Shown: positions 25,646 through 34,966 of the stretch, one piece after another
Position numbering within the stretch: the first letter of the stretch is position 1
Layout: every line of letters begins with the position of its first letter
Source of the DNA: Streptosporangiaceae bacterium
GTDB taxonomy: Bacteria > Actinomycetota > Actinomycetes > Streptosporangiales > Streptosporangiaceae
Reading direction: 5' to 3'
Assembly: GCA_030041275.1 (NCBI GenBank)
Contig: JASHOE010000239.1
Span: 1-39,875, forward strand
Length of the DNA stretch: 39,875 nucleotides
The notes under the pieces: model-generated
What the model was told of the DNA's origin: nothing
The model's input: only the letters and a program-made list of their open reading frames with translations
The model's database searches: none
Position numbers and translations under genes: made by a program

Positions 25646-27666
25646 CGGCTGCCACCCAGGTAACGACCGAGCGCGCTGACCGGGAAGACGAGCCGGTACA
25701 GGTGGTAGTTGATGTAGAAGTCGCCAGGGAAGCCCGTTCCGGTGAACTGCGGCTCATCCCAGGTGCCGTCGGGACGCTGGGTGGCGACCAGCCAAGCAAC
25801 CCCGCGGTCCGCGCTGGCCAGGGCCTCCTCACCGCCGGCGGCGAGGAGCGCGAGGAGCGCCCACGCCGTCTGTGACGCAGTCGAGGTGCCTCGGCCGGCC
25901 CAGCCGGGATCGGTATAGGAACGCAGGTCCTCGCCCCAGCCGCCGTCCGGGTTCTGGTGCGCCACGAGCCAGCTCACCGCTCGCCTGATGCACGGCTTGC
26001 CGGGCAGCACGCCGGCGGCGATCAGCGCGGGTACGACCGCGCCGGTGCCGTAGATGTAGTTCGCACCCCACCGGCCGAACCAGGACCCGTCGGGCTCCTG
26101 GTTGCGCAGCAGCCAGGCGACGCCGCGGCGCGCGGCGCGGCCCGCACCGAGCCCCGCGGCTGCCAGCGCCTCCACCGTGTGCGCGGTGACGTCTGCCGAG
26201 GGCGGGTCGACGACTTCGCCGAAGTCGCAGAACGGCAGCTTGGTCACCAGCCTGGAGGTGTTGTCAGCGTCGAACGCGGCCCACCCGCCGTCGCGCGACT
26301 GCATGCCGGTCAGCCACGCCAGCGCCCGCGCGGCGGCGCCGCCCGCGACAGCCGCCATCGCGTCATCGGGCTGCTCGACTCGTCCGAGTGCGAGCACGAC
26401 CTCCGCCGTGTCGTCGACGTCCGGGTAGCCGTCGTTGTCGAACTCGAACGCCCAGCCCGAGGGCGCCAGACCCGGACGTTGCACTTGCCAGTCGCCAGGC
26501 CCGCGGATCTCTTCGGCCAGCACCCAGCGGGCCGCCCCCTGCAGGGCCGGATGGTCGGCAGGCAGGCCGGCGTCGGCCAGCGCGACCATGGCCAGCACCG
26601 TGTCCCAGACCGGCGACTGGCAGGCCTCCAGCCGCCGCAGCTTGCCCTCGGGCGCGTCCTCCATGATGGTGAAGCGCTCGAGGCCGTCCAGGCCGCGCTT
26701 GATGATCGGGTGGTCGAGGCCATAGCCGAGCAGGTGAAGCGCAAGCAGCGAATACACCCACGGTGGCTGGATGCCGCCCCAGCAGCCGTCGCTCTCCTGC
26801 CGCGCGATGATCCAGTCCGCGCACCGGCGGTAGGCGGCGGTGCGGAGCGCCGACTTGGCCCGGACCTTGCCGAACCTGCGCTCCAGCACGTGCAAGACAC
26901 GATCGAGCCCGCTGAAGACCGTGTTCCACGGGTCGTCCAGCCGAGTACCCCCGGCATCGCCGGCCACCGATCCGGCCGGCCGGCTGCTCGTGCTCGGCGG
27001 GCCCGAGATCTCGGCCAGACTCACCGGCAGCGGGCGCGTCGGCCGGAGCGTGCAGACGATCGTCAGCGGCACGATCGTCTGGCGCGCCCAGCACGCCCAG
27101 TCGTACACGTTGAGCGGAAACCAGCGCGGCAGGTAGATCAGCTCTGGCGGGATGACCGGCAGCTTGTCCCACGACCACTCGCCGAACAGCGCGAGCCAGA
27201 TCCGGGTGAAGACCCTGGTGGCCGGGATTCCGCCCTGGCCGACGATCCAGTCGGCCGCCCGCGCCATGTGGTCGGCCGACGGCGAGTCTCCCGCCAGCCG
27301 CAGCGCCACGTACGCCTCGACCGTCGTCGACAGGTCGGCGTCACCGCCGAGGAAATTCGCCCACGTGCCGTCCGCACGCTGCTGTGACCTGATCCACCGA
27401 CCTGCCGCCTCGGTTTCCTCGGCGGTGCGGATGCCGAGGAACTCGCGCAGCAGCAGGTCCTCGGCGTCCATGGTGACGTTGGTCTGCAGTTCGCCCTGCC
27501 ACCAGCCCGCCGGATCCTGCAGCCCGGTGAGATGCCGAACGGCCCGGTCCAGCGCGGTCCTGACCGCAGGCCGGTCGCTCGACGGCACGCCGCCATTGCG
27601 GCTCGCCCGGCCCGCTGGCCCGGACACGCCGTTGCTACCTGGCCGGACAGCCCCGCGAGTCACCAT
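25642..27666 (-). CDS. shc: squalene-hopene cyclase
   Basis: This class II triterpene cyclase converts squalene to hopene/hopanol at the membrane. The protein has 674 residues, slightly longer than usual. The protonating DXDD motif is DVDD at residues 416-419, followed by T. Several QW repeats are visible, such as [37 protein letters not shown] and [15 protein letters not shown] Gly/Ser/Pro-rich insert ([18 protein letters not shown]) and a disordered N-terminus of about 30 residues explain the extra length. Its ATG overlaps the polyprenyl synthase end by 7 nt, and its stop overlaps the fusion gene by 4 nt. It is probably a monotopic membrane protein. Confidence 0.97.
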   Translation of the reverse strand: MVTRGAVRPGSNGVSGPAGRASRNGGVPSSDRPAVRTALDRAVRHLTGLQDPAGWWQGELQTNVTMDAEDLLLREFLGIRTAEETEAAGRWIRSQQRADGTWANFLGGDADLSTTVEAYVALRLAGDSPSADHMARAADWIVGQGGIPATRVFTRIWLALFGEWSWDKLPVIPPELIYLPRWFPLNVYDWACWARQTIVPLTIVCTLRPTRPLPVSLAEISGPPSTSSRPAGSVAGDAGGTRLDDPWNTVFSGLDRVLHVLERRFGKVRAKSALRTAAYRRCADWIIARQESDGCWGGIQPPWVYSLLALHLLGYGLDHPIIKRGLDGLERFTIMEDAPEGKLRRLEACQSPVWDTVLAMVALADAGLPADHPALQGAARWVLAEEIRGPGDWQVQRPGLAPSGWAFEFDNDGYPDVDDTAEVVLALGRVEQPDDAMAAVAGGAAARALAWLTGMQSRDGGWAAFDADNTSRLVTKLPFCDFGEVVDPPSADVTAHTVEALAAAGLGAGRAARRGVAWLLRNQEPDGSWFGRWGANYIYGTGAVVPALIAAGVLPGKPCIRRAVSWLVAHQNPDGGWGEDLRSYTDPGWAGRGTSTASQTAWALLALLAAGGEEALASADRGVAWLVATQRPDGTWDEPQFTGTGFPGDFYINYHLYRLVFPVSALGRYLGGSR

Positions 27667-28676
27667 TGGCGGGCCGTGATGAACTCGGCGATGGCGGCGA
27701 ACTCAGCGCGCACATCGTCCGGCATGTCCGCCTCGGCGAGGCAGGTGAGCGCGGCGGCCAGCTCGGCGTCGGCCATCGCCTCGATCCGCTCCTTGCCACC
27801 GGCCTGTTCAACCAGGGCCGCCGTGCGCCGCACCTCCTCCTCCGTCATTGGATCGGGCTTGGCGAGCAGCATCGCCAGCTCCTCGCCCGCGGACGTGCCG
27901 CTGGTCAGCGCGGCCACCACCGGGAGAGACTTCTTCCGCGCCCGCAGGTCGGAGCCGACCGGCTTGCCGGTGATCTCCGGCGCGCCCCAGATGCCGAGCA
28001 GGTCGTCCACCAGCTGGAACGACAGCCCCGCGTGCGCACCGAAACCGCTCAGGCTCATCGCCAGGCCCGCCGACCCGCCGATGTAGACCACCCCGATGCT
28101 GCACGCACAGGCCATCAGCGCCGCGGTCTTGTCGCCCGCCATGTCCAGGCACTCCTCGACCGTGACGTCGTCGCGCCGCTCGAACGCCAGGTCGGCACCC
28201 TGGCCGGCGATCAGCCGCTGCACGGCCGCCGACAGACAACGGGCGGCCCACACGCCGTAAGGCGGGTTCTCCAGCAGCACGTCCTGAGCCAAGGCCAGCA
28301 GCGCGTCACCTGCCAGGATGGCTGCGCCCACGCCGTAAACGGTCCAGGCGGTGGGCTGGTGCCGGCGTTCGGTGTCGCCGTCCATGATGTCGTCGTGCAG
28401 CAGCGAGAAGTTGTGCACCAATTCCACGGCGGCCGCAGGGACAACGCCGCGCTCGGGGGCAGCGCCGGTCGCACGAGCGGACAGCAGCGCGAGCGCCGGC
28501 CGCAGCGCCTTGCCGGCGCCACCCCCCGACACCTGGACGCCGTTCGCGTCGGCCAGGCCGAGGTGGTAGGCCGCAACGGCACGGACGGCCGGGCTGAGCC
28601 TGCTCACCGCCTCCGCGATCGCTGGCCCGGTCAGGTCACGAGCCGTCTGCACACCAGCTGGCATGGTGACGGTCAT
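27660..28676 (-). CDS. polyprenyl (farnesyl-type) diphosphate synthase
   Basis: This 338-residue trans-isoprenyl diphosphate synthase condenses IPP with allylic diphosphates, here most likely giving farnesyl diphosphate for squalene. The first Asp-rich motif is DDIMD (residues 95-99, in SLLHDDIMDGDTERR). The second is reduced to DDLLG (224-228, in FQLVDDLLGIWG), as in some streptomycete hopanoid-cluster homologues as I recall them. KALRP and GDKTAALM match substrate-binding segments. Product length cannot be fixed from sequence. Its ATG overlaps the hpnE stop (ATGA), and its end overlaps the shc start by 7 nt. Confidence 0.94.
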   Translation of the reverse strand: MTVTMPAGVQTARDLTGPAIAEAVSRLSPAVRAVAAYHLGLADANGVQVSGGGAGKALRPALALLSARATGAAPERGVVPAAAVELVHNFSLLHDDIMDGDTERRHQPTAWTVYGVGAAILAGDALLALAQDVLLENPPYGVWAARCLSAAVQRLIAGQGADLAFERRDDVTVEECLDMAGDKTAALMACACSIGVVYIGGSAGLAMSLSGFGAHAGLSFQLVDDLLGIWGAPEITGKPVGSDLRARKKSLPVVAALTSGTSAGEELAMLLAKPDPMTEEEVRRTAALVEQAGGKERIEAMADAELAAALTCLAEADMPDDVRAEFAAIAEFITARQW

Positions 28677-30130
28677 GACGCACCGGACCAGGAGGAGTTC
28701 GCCGCGGTGCCGACTCGGGGGCCCGGCCCCGCGCCGTCTCCGGCGGCAAGGCCTGGCACTGGCAGCGAGGCCAGCACGCGGGTCAGCTCCCGCGCTGCAT
28801 TATGTCCGCTACGCACCGCACCCTCCATGGTGTCCGGCCAGCCGGTGGCGGTCCACGCACCGGCCAGCACAAGTCCCGGCACCGAGGTCCCGGCACCGGG
28901 TCGCAGGGCGCCCGAGCCCGGGGCCTGCCTGAACGTTGCCCGACGCTCCCTAGTCACGAAGAAGTCACTAATCGACGCGCCCGCAGCGGCCGGGAAAAGC
29001 CGCGCGAGCTCCGGCACAAACAGCTCGCGGATGACCGCGGTGGGCACCTCGACGAGGTCGTCGGCGGCAGATACCGAGACCGCCAGATACTGGCCGTCCT
29101 GAACGCCGGCCTGCCTGGTTTTGTCGAATACCCACTGGACGGGCGAATCTACTGCCGCGATGAAGGGCAGATTCATGACCGGGCGGTCATATCGGATATG
29201 CACGTTGACAATAGGTGAGTAGCCGAGCCCAGCCCAGGTCCCCGCGCTGTCCACGCCGGCGGTCGCGGCCAGCCGGGCCGCCTGCTCGGCGGGCACGGCC
29301 AGCACCACGCCGTCCGCCGACAGCGACTCGGCGGCGGACTCCGCCGCGCCGTCGTCCGTGGTGGCCTCGCCGCGCCCGAGACGCACCAGGAAGCCACCGC
29401 TCAGCTGCCGCTCGATCGCCGTGGCCCGCGCCCCGAGCCGGATGTCCGCGCCAAGCCGTCCGAGCAGGCTGGCGGTCGCCTCGGCGTGCACCCGTCCTAG
29501 AGGCACCGTAGCCATGCCGATGTCGGCAGCGTCGCGCCGCCCGAGCAGCGCCGTCTTGATGACCTTGGCCGCAAGCGCGGTGCTGGCCTGGTCGCCGTCA
29601 ATGTTGAGCGCCGAGATGATGAACAGGTCCCACAGCCGCCGTCGGGCCTGCTCTCGCTGGCCGCGGGCCGCGAGCCAGTCGCCGAGGCGCTGGCGGTCGA
29701 GCGCCGGGCTGGCCGGGTCGGCGCGCCTGAATGCGAGTGCCGCGCGGCCGACCCTGGCCCGATCAGCCAGCGGCAGCAGGCGGTAGCCGAGCAATGCCCC
29801 AGCCAGGTGCAGCGGGCTAGGCAGCGAACTGCGGCGCAGCCGAGCCGGGCCGTCTGTGCCGAGCACAGTCACGTCGAACCGGTCCTGGATTGCCACCGAG
29901 TCCGTCATGTTCAGCCTGGACAGCAGCTCCTGGTAGCTGGTACAGCAGCGGAGGAACACGTGCTGGCCGTTGTCGATCATCATCCCGGCCCGGGCGTACG
30001 ACGTCGCCGCCCCACCCAGCCGAGGGCGCGATTCGAGCAGGGTCACGCCCAGGCCAGCGTCGCGAAGCTGGATTGCGGTCGTGATGCCAGCCAGGCCGCC
30101 GCCGATGACGATCACCCGCTGCGCGGTCAC
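28673..30130 (-). CDS. hpnE: hydroxysqualene dehydroxylase HpnE
   Basis: HpnE reduces hydroxysqualene to squalene, the last step of the HpnCDE route. The protein has 485 residues. An FAD-binding GxGxxG motif (VIVIGGGLAGITTAIQL) follows the start directly, with GLGVTLLESRPRLGG as the second strand and DNGQHVFLRCCTSY as the amine-oxidase-like substrate region. The C-terminal FAD contact is PGLVLAGAWTATGWPDTMEGAVRSG. I chose the GTG at 30130 because it overlaps the hpnD stop as GTGA. A longer open frame to 30310 lies over hpnD in another frame and looks non-coding. Confidence 0.94.
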   Translation of the reverse strand: MTAQRVIVIGGGLAGITTAIQLRDAGLGVTLLESRPRLGGAATSYARAGMMIDNGQHVFLRCCTSYQELLSRLNMTDSVAIQDRFDVTVLGTDGPARLRRSSLPSPLHLAGALLGYRLLPLADRARVGRAALAFRRADPASPALDRQRLGDWLAARGQREQARRRLWDLFIISALNIDGDQASTALAAKVIKTALLGRRDAADIGMATVPLGRVHAEATASLLGRLGADIRLGARATAIERQLSGGFLVRLGRGEATTDDGAAESAAESLSADGVVLAVPAEQAARLAATAGVDSAGTWAGLGYSPIVNVHIRYDRPVMNLPFIAAVDSPVQWVFDKTRQAGVQDGQYLAVSVSAADDLVEVPTAVIRELFVPELARLFPAAAGASISDFFVTRERRATFRQAPGSGALRPGAGTSVPGLVLAGAWTATGWPDTMEGAVRSGHNAARELTRVLASLPVPGLAAGDGAGPGPRVGTAANSSWSGAS

Positions 30131-31101
30131 CGCCGGTCTCCGGCCCGCTGGCGGCCAGGCCCCAGCCTGCCGATGCCGGTCAGGGCCGCGGCCGCGATCA
30201 GGGCCTTCTCCCGGCCCGGCAGGGACATCCGAGCTGCCAGCGCGGCTTGCGGTCGCGCCGCGATGTGCTCGAGCAATCGCCTGTAGATCCCCGCCATGGC
30301 TCCGGTGCACGCCGCGCTGCGCCGGTCAAGCAGTGGCAGGAGCCGGAGGCCGATGGCGTACCAGCGCCGGGCTCGCTCCGCCTCGAATCGGATGAGGTCG
30401 GCCATCGGCCCGTCGACTTTGCCTTCGCCGGAGCCCGTCCCGGCATCAGGACCTGTGCCGGCGCGAGTCGAATCGGGCGGGATAAGCACACAGCCGAACC
30501 TGCTCAGGTCCTCGGCCGGCAGGTAGATGCGGCCATTGCCGAGATCCTCCCGCACGTCGCGAAGGATGTTCGTGAGCTGCAGCGCGATGCCGAGCGAGTC
30601 GGCGAGCGACTCGGCGTGAGCCGGGTCCCGACTGCCGAACACGCCAAGCGACAGCCGGCCGACCGATCCGGCGACGCAACGGCAGTAGTGCTCGAGCTGG
30701 TCGAACGTGTCGTAGTGATCGCCGCGGACGTCGGCCTCGCAGCCCTCAATCAGCTCGCCGAAGGCGGCGATGGGGATCGGGAACCGGATGGCGGCGTCGT
30801 GCAGCGCGATGAGGACCGGGTCACCGGTCGCCGCCGCATCGGCCGCTGTCTCCCCAGCCAGTGTCGTCACGGCTGCCCTCGTGCTGCCGAGCGCAGCGAG
30901 CTTCTCCGCGGCTGGGAGCGTGCCATCGCCGATGTCGTCGATGCGCCGGGCGAGGGCGTAGACCGCCGAGAGCGCTCGCCTCTTGTCGCCGGGCAGCAGG
31001 GCTATGCCATAGGCGAAGTTCTTCGCCTGTTGCCTCGTGATCGTCTCGCAGTGCCGGTAGGCAGCTGCAACGTCCATGGTTTGCGGTGCGCTGAGCGTCA
31101 C
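30127..31101 (-). CDS. hpnD: presqualene diphosphate synthase HpnD
   Basis: HpnD condenses two farnesyl diphosphates to presqualene diphosphate. The protein has 324 residues. Asp-rich motifs are DDIGD (55-59, in ARRIDDIGDG) and DVRED (182-186, in NILRDVREDLGNGRIYLP). A Gly/Thr/Asp-rich insert at about 208-231 (STRAGTGPDAGTGSGEG) separates the second motif from the C-terminal helices and is not typical. I chose GTG 31101, four bases after the hpnC stop and preceded by GGTGAG. An ATG at 31077 is the alternative. HpnE is coupled downstream by a GTGA overlap. Confidence 0.93.
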   Translation of the reverse strand: MTLSAPQTMDVAAAYRHCETITRQQAKNFAYGIALLPGDKRRALSAVYALARRIDDIGDGTLPAAEKLAALGSTRAAVTTLAGETAADAAATGDPVLIALHDAAIRFPIPIAAFGELIEGCEADVRGDHYDTFDQLEHYCRCVAGSVGRLSLGVFGSRDPAHAESLADSLGIALQLTNILRDVREDLGNGRIYLPAEDLSRFGCVLIPPDSTRAGTGPDAGTGSGEGKVDGPMADLIRFEAERARRWYAIGLRLLPLLDRRSAACTGAMAGIYRRLLEHIAARPQAALAARMSLPGREKALIAAAALTGIGRLGPGRQRAGDRR

Positions 31102-31105
31102 AGGC

Positions 31106-32011
31106 TCACCGGCCTCGCACCAGCGCGCTGACAAACGCCATAGCCGTCCGGCCCTTTGACGCCCGGGGAGTAGCCACGAGCACGTCGTAGCGGGCGCTCG
31201 CCAGCGCGGCCAGCGTTGCCCGGCCGCCAGCCAGGTAGCCCGCGACCGCGACCCTCGCGGCCCCCCTGAGCACGCCAATCAGCGGCGCGCCCGCCACCAG
31301 CAGCGCGCCTGCCCGGTCCGCCTCCGCCTGGATCAGCCCTCGGAGCTGGGCCGACGCGGCGGGCGCCGCCAGGTCCTGTTCGCTGCAGCCGTGGCCGTGA
31401 AGGTCGTCAAGGGGCAGGTAGATGCGCCCGGCACGGTAGTCCTCGGCGACGTCTTGCAGGTGCTCGATGACCTGCAGGGCACTACAGACCGAATCGGAGA
31501 GGCCGGCCCGCTCGGGCGTGTAGCAGCCGAAGACGTGCAACACGATCTGCCCCACCGGGTTAGCGGACAGCTCGCAGTACCCGAGCAAGTCATCGAAGGT
31601 CTGGTACCTGACGACGACCTGATCCTGCTCGTTGGCGGCGATCAGGTCACGAAAGGGCCGCATCGGGATCGAGCATTCCCGCACTGCTCCGGCGAGCCCG
31701 CGTACGGCCGGGTGTACCGGCAACTCGCCCGGCGGGTCGGCGTAGAGGCGCTGCAGGTCCTCGAGCAGGCCAGCCAGCAAGCCCAGCCGCTGGTCGGCAG
31801 GCGCCTCGTCGCCAATGTCGTCCACTGTGCGCGCGAATGCGTACACGGCCATCAAGTGGTCGCGGTACTGCCGCGGCAGTAGGCGCAGGGCGACCGGGAA
31901 GTTCTCGGCGGCGGCCTTGGCGATCATCGCGTCGGCCGGGATGACCCCGGGCTGAGGGTGGGCAGCGTGCTGCCCGAGCACGGTTCCACCCCCGGCTCTC
32001 TCGCGAGTCAT
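31106..32011 (-). CDS. hpnC: hydroxysqualene synthase HpnC
   Basis: HpnC converts presqualene diphosphate to hydroxysqualene with water. The protein has 301 residues and belongs to the squalene/phytoene synthase fold, with Asp-rich motifs DDIGD (64-68, in ARTVDDIGDEAP) and DVAED (187-191, in LQDVAEDYRAGRIYLP). ENFPVALRLLPRQYRDHLMAVYAFAR is the usual family opening. I chose ATG 32011 because it gives the usual length; the frame stays open to 32173, and those 54 residues have no family match. The ribosome site is weak. It is the first gene of the hopanoid operon, with the promoter in the spacer towards a divergent TetR gene. Confidence 0.92.
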   Translation of the reverse strand: MTRERAGGGTVLGQHAAHPQPGVIPADAMIAKAAAENFPVALRLLPRQYRDHLMAVYAFARTVDDIGDEAPADQRLGLLAGLLEDLQRLYADPPGELPVHPAVRGLAGAVRECSIPMRPFRDLIAANEQDQVVVRYQTFDDLLGYCELSANPVGQIVLHVFGCYTPERAGLSDSVCSALQVIEHLQDVAEDYRAGRIYLPLDDLHGHGCSEQDLAAPAASAQLRGLIQAEADRAGALLVAGAPLIGVLRGAARVAVAGYLAGGRATLAALASARYDVLVATPRASKGRTAMAFVSALVRGR

Positions 32012-32370
32012 GGACTCTATTTCCGCACGGTCCGCTAATTCGATGCAAACAATGACGCTTGCGTCACCTGATACCGCTGTCAGTTTCAGCCCCACCAAGG
32101 AGCCTACAGAAGTGCCATCTAGCTGCGGCGCAGCCCCATGCGTGACGAGTTTTGTCGGCAAAGTCCGGCTCATCCGAGAGGTATCTGGTTAACTGGTCAG
32201 CGGCAAGAGCGCGGGCGCGCGCGGTACCATGCCGAGCTTCATCGGCCCCGCCGCGACCGCGTGGTCGATCACCGGTTAGTCTCCCGGCATGTGTCGGATA
32301 GCGGGGCCAGCCAGCGCACCGCTGGACAGCGCCCTCTCGCGCGGCGCGGCGCGTTAGGAGCGTCACCGGC
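32012..32370. promoter_or_regulatory. divergent control region of the hopanoid operon and TetR gene
   Basis: About 360 bp with no supportable gene. The clearest element is TGACGC-TT-GCGTCA (32053-32066), perfect 6-bp arms, 42-55 bp before the hpnC start, within reach of its promoter. A GTTAAC palindrome lies near 32188. The divergent TetR protein is a candidate ligand for the first site, but TetR-hopanoid control is inference from position only. Confidence 0.45.
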
Positions 32371-33132
32371 GTGCGGGCGGTTCCGGCTCGGGCAAAGGGG
32401 AGACGGCTCGGCAAAAATGGCGAGGCGCCGGCTACGGACGGCGCGCACAAAAGGGGCGGACAGCTGACCAATCGCGCTACCGGCGGAGCGCGGCCGCTGC
32501 GCCCGTCGGTCGACGGGGGCGTGCCGGCTTTGCAGCGCGAGCTAGGCGCGCACGGCCGGGAGACTGTCCGCAGGCTACTTGAGGCGGGCCTGGCCGAGTT
32601 CGGGGAAGCTGGCTTCCAAGGGGCCAGGGTCGAGGACATAGTCCGCCGCGCCAAGACCTCGCATGGCACCTTCTATCTGTATTTTGCCAACAAGGACGAT
32701 CTCTTCCGGACGCTGCTGCGCGACGCCCTGGTCGACATGGCGGAGATCACCGATGAGTTCCCCGTCGTCACCAGCAATGAGGCCGGGCGCGCAGCCCTGC
32801 GCAGCTGGGTCGAGCGGTTCTGCGACACGTACGGGGCTCACGCCACCGTCATCCGGATCCTCAGCCAGGCTGAGATCGTCGGCGAAAGCGTGTTCAGCGA
32901 TGGTCTGCAGGTGCTCTTCCGGCTCTCCGAGGTCATGACCCAGGGCATGACCGCCGCCGATGGCGGTCCCGCGGGCGACGGCCTGCGCACCGAGCATGCC
33001 GAACTTACGGCCGTCGCCTGCCTGATGATGCTCGAGCGGATCAACTACCTGATGGGCACCGAGGTCCGGCTACCCAGGGATGAAATGATCGACCGGCTGG
33101 CCGCGATCATCTACGCCGCATTCAGGTCGTGA
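32371..33132 (+). CDS. TetR-family regulator divergent from the hopanoid operon
   Basis: This 253-residue protein has a TetR helix-turn-helix around residues 68-115 (TVRRLLEAGLAEFGEAGFQG, then EDIVRRAKTSHGTFYLYFANKDDLF). The remainder is the helical ligand domain with TAVACLMMLERINYL near the end. The first 55 residues are basic and low-complexity, unusual for TetR. GTG 32371 has AGGAG ten bases upstream, so the long N-terminus may be real, but a later start around VPALQRELG (32521) is possible. It is the nearest regulator to the hopanoid operon and may control it or an acyl/lipid function; ligand unknown. Confidence 0.85.
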   Translation: MRAVPARAKGRRLGKNGEAPATDGAHKRGGQLTNRATGGARPLRPSVDGGVPALQRELGAHGRETVRRLLEAGLAEFGEAGFQGARVEDIVRRAKTSHGTFYLYFANKDDLFRTLLRDALVDMAEITDEFPVVTSNEAGRAALRSWVERFCDTYGAHATVIRILSQAEIVGESVFSDGLQVLFRLSEVMTQGMTAADGGPAGDGLRTEHAELTAVACLMMLERINYLMGTEVRLPRDEMIDRLAAIIYAAFRS

Positions 33133-33201
33133 CACCCGATTAGCTAGTTGTAGCGGCGTTTGGCGTCGGCGTTCTCGCGGCCCCGCGGAATCTCGCGACG
33201 T

Positions 33202-34422
33202 TCACGGTTGGCTGACCCAGACGGACACGTGTGCGGGTTCGAGGGCTTGATTCACGACCGTGGCCAGGTCATCCCGGACGGAGTTCAGGTCGGTCGCATC
33301 CTTCAGGCGGGCAGCGAACGCCATCACGGTCTGGTCAGCGTCATACCGTGCCCGGTTGAACCGGCGGTCCACGATTCGCTGCACCCGGCGGCGCAGCGGG
33401 TTGAACAGCGCCGCAGCCGCCAGCGTCGACACGGCGACCGCCACCGAACTGTGGAATCCGAGCACCTGAGTAGCCAGCAGCACCAGCCCCGCGTAGAGCC
33501 CGACGAGGGTCCCGGTGACGATCGCGTAGGCCAGGGTCCGGCTGATGACCCGGTCGATGTCGTAGAGCCGGTACTTCAAGATCCCTACGCCGATGCCCAT
33601 CGGGAGCGCGGCGAGCCCGATCGCGGAAATCTCTCCCGGCACACCGGTGGAGCTGATGATCCCGAATGACCCGAAGACCACCACCAGCGTCACCACAGCG
33701 CCGGTGGCCAGCCACTTGAGCTGCTGGCGGTGCTCGCCTGTGGCGCGGCGCCAGCTGAGCACCTGGTGGCCTACGAAGGACAGGCAGATCACCACGATCA
33801 AGACGAGGCCCAGCGCCTCGACCGCGGCAACCGGGCCGCTGGCGTGGTGTCCCTTGGTGATCACGTCTCCGAACGAGTCGAGCCTGACATTGCGACTGAC
33901 GACCGCGCTGATCGCCGGGGAGAACAGCGCCGCCGAGGCCACCGCTCCGAGCATCACGTAGGCCAGCAGCACCCACCGCCAGCGACGCGACGCCAGCCTG
34001 CCGTCCGGAAACAACAAGATCACCACGGGGAACAGCAGCAGCGCGGGCGCCCACAACGGTTGCAGGAGCACGGCGAGCGGGGCCAGCGGCAGACCGTGAT
34101 GACCGAACCGGTAATAAAGCACGGCGTACCACCCGGCGATGGAGCTCAGCAAGAAAACCAGGATGAAGCCGATCAGGATCCAGCCGATCGGATTGCCCGG
34201 TTGCCGCCGCGCCACGATGACGCCCACCACGGCGTACACCATGACCACGGGGACGATCGGCCCCGAGCCCAGCAGGGACAGCTGATGGACCAGGCCATTC
34301 AGCAGAATCGCGACGGCGGTCAGGATCAGCGCCAGGAAGCCGAGCACGGTCGCCGTCACCGAAGAAGCCAGCTCAAACCGACGCGCCTGTTTTGGCCCGC
34401 CTGACAACGGCATCACGACCAT
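33202..34422 (-). CDS. sensor-kinase-like membrane protein lacking a kinase domain
   Basis: This 406-residue protein has about nine or ten hydrophobic helices, for example VLGFLALILTAVAILLNGLV, VVMVYAVVGVIVA and IGWILIGFILVFLL. It ends with a soluble tail: KYRLYDIDRVISRTLAYA, RRRVQRIVDRRFNRARYDAD and a short C-terminus. This matches the membrane part of a large actinobacterial family in which the same segment is normally followed by histidine kinase or LuxR modules. Here it stops after SVWVSQP with no dimerisation or ATPase domain. Function is unknown; it may be a signalling partner. It converges with the TetR gene and ends beside rnpB. Confidence 0.78.
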   Translation of the reverse strand: MVVMPLSGGPKQARRFELASSVTATVLGFLALILTAVAILLNGLVHQLSLLGSGPIVPVVMVYAVVGVIVARRQPGNPIGWILIGFILVFLLSSIAGWYAVLYYRFGHHGLPLAPLAVLLQPLWAPALLLFPVVILLFPDGRLASRRWRWVLLAYVMLGAVASAALFSPAISAVVSRNVRLDSFGDVITKGHHASGPVAAVEALGLVLIVVICLSFVGHQVLSWRRATGEHRQQLKWLATGAVVTLVVVFGSFGIISSTGVPGEISAIGLAALPMGIGVGILKYRLYDIDRVISRTLAYAIVTGTLVGLYAGLVLLATQVLGFHSSVAVAVSTLAAAALFNPLRRRVQRIVDRRFNRARYDADQTVMAFAARLKDATDLNSVRDDLATVVNQALEPAHVSVWVSQP

Positions 34423-34508
34423 GAGCGGCGACGCTACGCCCAGATCGTTCCGGAAACGTTACCGCTCGGTCCGCCCCAGTCAGCTCGCGAGGGCTGAGCG
34501 GCGTGGGC

Positions 34509-34918
34509 GGCGGGTGAGTCGACCTGTAGGCCGGGTTCTGTGCGCCCGCTGCTGCAGGCCGGCGGCCATCCATCTAGGGCTGCCGTTGCCGACAGCCTCA
34601 AGCGGTCTACCCGCGAGCTCGGGCGGGCAGCCCTCGATCGCTCGCGCAGGAGCAGCGCCGCCGGGCGCGCTCCCTCTTGACCTTGCTCCGGGTGGGGTTT
34701 ACCGAGCCGCCCAGGTCACCCTGAGCGCTGGTGGTCTCTTACACCACCGTTTCACCCTTACCCCCGGACGAGTCCGGGGGCGGTTTGCTTTCTGTGGCAC
34801 TGTCCCGCGGGTCACCCCGGGTCGGCGTTACCGACCACCCTGCCCTACGGAGCCCGGACCTTCCTCGGCGCGCCAGCCATGGCCGACGCGACGCGACCGC
34901 CCGGTCGGCTCACCCGCC
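34509..34918 (-). ncRNA. rnpB: RNase P RNA, bacterial type A
   Basis: This is the catalytic RNA that, with the RnpA protein, matures tRNA 5' ends. On the minus strand the 5' end (GGCGGGTGAGCCGACC) and 3' end (GGTCGACTCACCCGCC) pair as helix P1 with a single G-U change. The hallmark GAGGAAGGTCCGGGCTCC block (about 34851-34868) follows near the 5' end. The ACAGAAAGCAAACC segment (J11/12 region), GGGTAAGGGTGAAACGGTG and the 3' CAGAACCCGGCCTACAGG segment are all present in order. Length is about 410 nt, normal for a high-GC actinomycete. A TATGCT at 34933-34928 lies nine bases before the 5' end as a good -10 element. Confidence 0.95.
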
Positions 34919-34966
34919 GCACCGTCCAGCATAGGGTCCGCGGACGCCCAGCGCAGCCCATGGTGA

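Noticed and set aside
25957..27387. 476-codon open frame antisense to squalene-hopene cyclase
   Set aside because: Arg/Pro/Ala/Gly-rich translation with no domain pattern, as expected for a shadow frame in high-GC DNA; the cyclase strand carries all motifs.
30131..30310. Upstream extension of HpnE inside hpnD
   Set aside because: The 60 residues have no FAD-protein character, and the GTG at 30130 overlaps the hpnD stop in a standard coupled junction.
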